This document shows positions 62,885 through 64,000 of a stretch of DNA of 64,000 nt, piece after piece (positions within the stretch are counted from its first letter, which is position 1; each line of letters begins with the position of its first letter). Source of the stretch: Psychromonas sp030397575 (GTDB taxonomy: Bacteria; Pseudomonadota; Gammaproteobacteria; Enterobacterales; Psychromonadaceae). The notes beneath the pieces were generated by a model, which saw only the letters and a list, made by a program, of their open reading frames with translations, made no database searches and was not told the DNA's origin. The stretch is taken from assembly GCF_046250175.1 (NCBI RefSeq), contig NZ_CP176468.1, one strand, 5' to 3'. The position numbers and the translations under genes are program-made.

Positions 62885-62997
62885 CTTAAATTGTGCTCCA
62901 TAATCACAGGGTTAACTGTTTTATACTAAAAATATTGATAGCTGCATATCTTACCTTGGATAGATTCAGATACAAGCCTCTGACCTTATATTAATAG

Positions 62998-63011
62998 CAC
63001 TATTAATAGTG
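62998..63011. repeat. 14-bp perfect palindrome upstream of asnS
   Basis: CACTATTAATAGTG is a perfect palindrome 114 bp upstream of the asnS start. An overlapping TTAATAGCACTATTAA extends the symmetry loosely. It could be an operator. No regulator is recognised. Confidence 0.45.
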
Positions 63012-63124
63012 AAATAAGTACATAAATATACGGACAGGCTATTTTTTTATCGATAGTCATTGTTGATGTCTTTTTTCTGCCAAATGATTTACTTAATAAA
63101 TGATTGGCAGTTGCTTGCTGCCTA

Positions 63125-64000
63125 TTATTTTATTTGCTCACAAATGTTATAAATAGCCTCGCATAACTTATTTAATTGTGCTGCTGTGATTACATAGGGG
63201 GGCATAATATAGATAAGTTTTCCGAAAGGGCGTATCCAGACTCCGGCATCGACAAACTGCTTTTGGATGGTAACCATCTCCACGGCTTGATGCATTTCCA
63301 CTACGCCAATAGCGCCTAATACTCTTACATTTTTGACGGAAGGTAATTGTTCACAACGAGTCAGTTGTTGTGATAAATGCTTAGAAATAGTTTCAACTAA
63401 ATTTGACCAGTCGCAGCTCATTAATAAAGCTAGGTTGGCGTTAGCTACCGCACAAGCTAATGGATTTCCCATAAAAGTAGGTCCATGCATGAATACGCCA
63501 GCTTTACCTCGGCTAATAGTATGAGCGACTGTATCTGTTGTTAAAGTGGCTGCAAAACTCATATAACCACCGGTTATTGCCTTACCTAAACAGAGAATAT
63601 CTGGACTAATTTGTGCGTGTTCACAAGCAAATAGTTTACCGGTACGCCCAAAACCCGTTGCGATTTCATCTGCAATCAATAAGACATCATATTGATCACA
63701 CAATGCACGCGCTGCTTTTAGGTAGTTAGGGTGATAAAAATGCATACCCCCTGCACCTTGTACAATTGGTTCTAGTATTAATGCGGCAACATGCTGATGA
63801 TTTTCAGCTAACAATGTACGAAGTTCGTGCATTTCTTCCTCATCCCATACTTGATCAAAAGAGATAGAGGGTTGTTTAGTGAAATAGTTTTTAGCAACAA
63901 AGTCTTGATATAACTCGTGCATTGAGCCGTCAGGGTCGGTAACACTCATGGCTGCAAAAGTATCTCCATGGTAACCTTTTTTGAGTGCAATAAATTTGGT
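63125..64000 (-). CDS. bioA: BioA, adenosylmethionine-8-amino-7-oxononanoate aminotransferase, 5' end outside window
   Basis: The frame is open to the window edge, so the N-terminus is missing (292 codons present). The product uses S-adenosylmethionine as amino donor in biotin synthesis. Visible segments are KKGYHGDTFAAMSVTDPDG, EPIVQGAGGMHFYHPNY, LLIADEIATGFGRTGKLFAC (metal/PLP Asp and flanking), LCLGKAITGGYMSFAAT (the PLP-Lys) and HGPTFMGNPLACAVANA, all characteristic of BioA among class III aminotransferases. An internal Met at 63949 is inside the conserved HGDTFAAMS motif and is not the start. Confidence 0.95.
   Translation of the reverse strand, partial: TKFIALKKGYHGDTFAAMSVTDPDGSMHELYQDFVAKNYFTKQPSISFDQVWDEEEMHELRTLLAENHQHVAALILEPIVQGAGGMHFYHPNYLKAARALCDQYDVLLIADEIATGFGRTGKLFACEHAQISPDILCLGKAITGGYMSFAATLTTDTVAHTISRGKAGVFMHGPTFMGNPLACAVANANLALLMSCDWSNLVETISKHLSQQLTRCEQLPSVKNVRVLGAIGVVEMHQAVEMVTIQKQFVDAGVWIRPFGKLIYIMPPYVITAAQLNKLCEAIYNICEQIK

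Overview
The window is AT-rich chromosomal DNA of a marine gammaproteobacterium. Gene order and protein content point to the Psychromonas / Shewanella / Moritella / Colwellia part of the Alteromonadales. The clues are an oleABCD long-chain olefin cluster next to mnmC-fabB, a usg-fimV junction, fabA beside a Lon-like protease, and a yciK-sohB-topA block. The genus is an inference from recognised gene sets and was not tested by any search. No rRNA, tRNA or CRISPR array was found. The only RNA gene is the 4.5S signal recognition particle RNA at about 50072-50180.

Layout. 1-3.4 kb: a partial FapA/DUF342 gene, the protein AMPylase selO and a RidA-family gene, all on the minus strand. 3.5-9.3 kb: a CitA/CitB-type two-component system beside a tripartite tricarboxylate transporter (tctCBA), probably a carboxylate-sensing and uptake unit. 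9.9-13.7 kb: a DinB-family protein, a DUF1007 + NicO metal-transport pair with a good Zur-like operator, and an SbmA-type peptide transporter. 13.87-17.7 kb: an accessory island. It looks like a small integron gene-cassette array with no integrase: one lone core site, one complete attC, one attC whose 3' half is degraded, two cassette genes (an unknown protein and an OLD-like AAA ATPase with a TOPRIM-like C-terminus) and a REP-associated tyrosine transposase. 18-25.5 kb: a YgjP-like metallopeptidase, a perfectly phased 20-unit heptamer repeat, then oleD, oleC, oleB, oleA and mnmC on the minus strand.

25.6-35 kb (plus strand): fabB, pdxB, usg, fimV, nagZ, ycfP and ndh. 35-45 kb (mostly minus): a DUF2919 membrane protein, sppA, fabA, a Lon-like protease, a DksA-like zinc protein, an unknown membrane-anchored protein, a soluble histidine kinase, cysB (plus) and pabB. 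45-51 kb (plus): class I fumarase, aspC, pssA, 4.5S RNA and an LpxM-type acyltransferase. 51-56 kb: yciK (minus), sohB and topA. 56-61 kb (plus): truA, folC, dedD, cvpA and purF, the classic operon but with accD absent between truA and folC. 61.5-64 kb (minus): asnS and a 5'-truncated bioA.

How the genes fit together. Unsaturated fatty-acid synthesis (fabB, fabA), phospholipid synthesis (pssA), lipid A acylation (lpxM-like) and head-to-head olefin synthesis (oleABCD) give the window a strong membrane-lipid theme, consistent with a cold-adapted marine bacterium. The most interesting accessory feature is the integrase-less cassette array carrying an OLD-like nuclease candidate, which may be an anti-phage cassette. 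Also notable are a dispersed intergenic repeat family (four copies, 35.1, 37.8, 61.1 and 61.2 kb) with a variable hairpin next to a conserved core, a heptamer array, and a candidate Zur operator that argues for zinc rather than nickel transport by the NicO locus.
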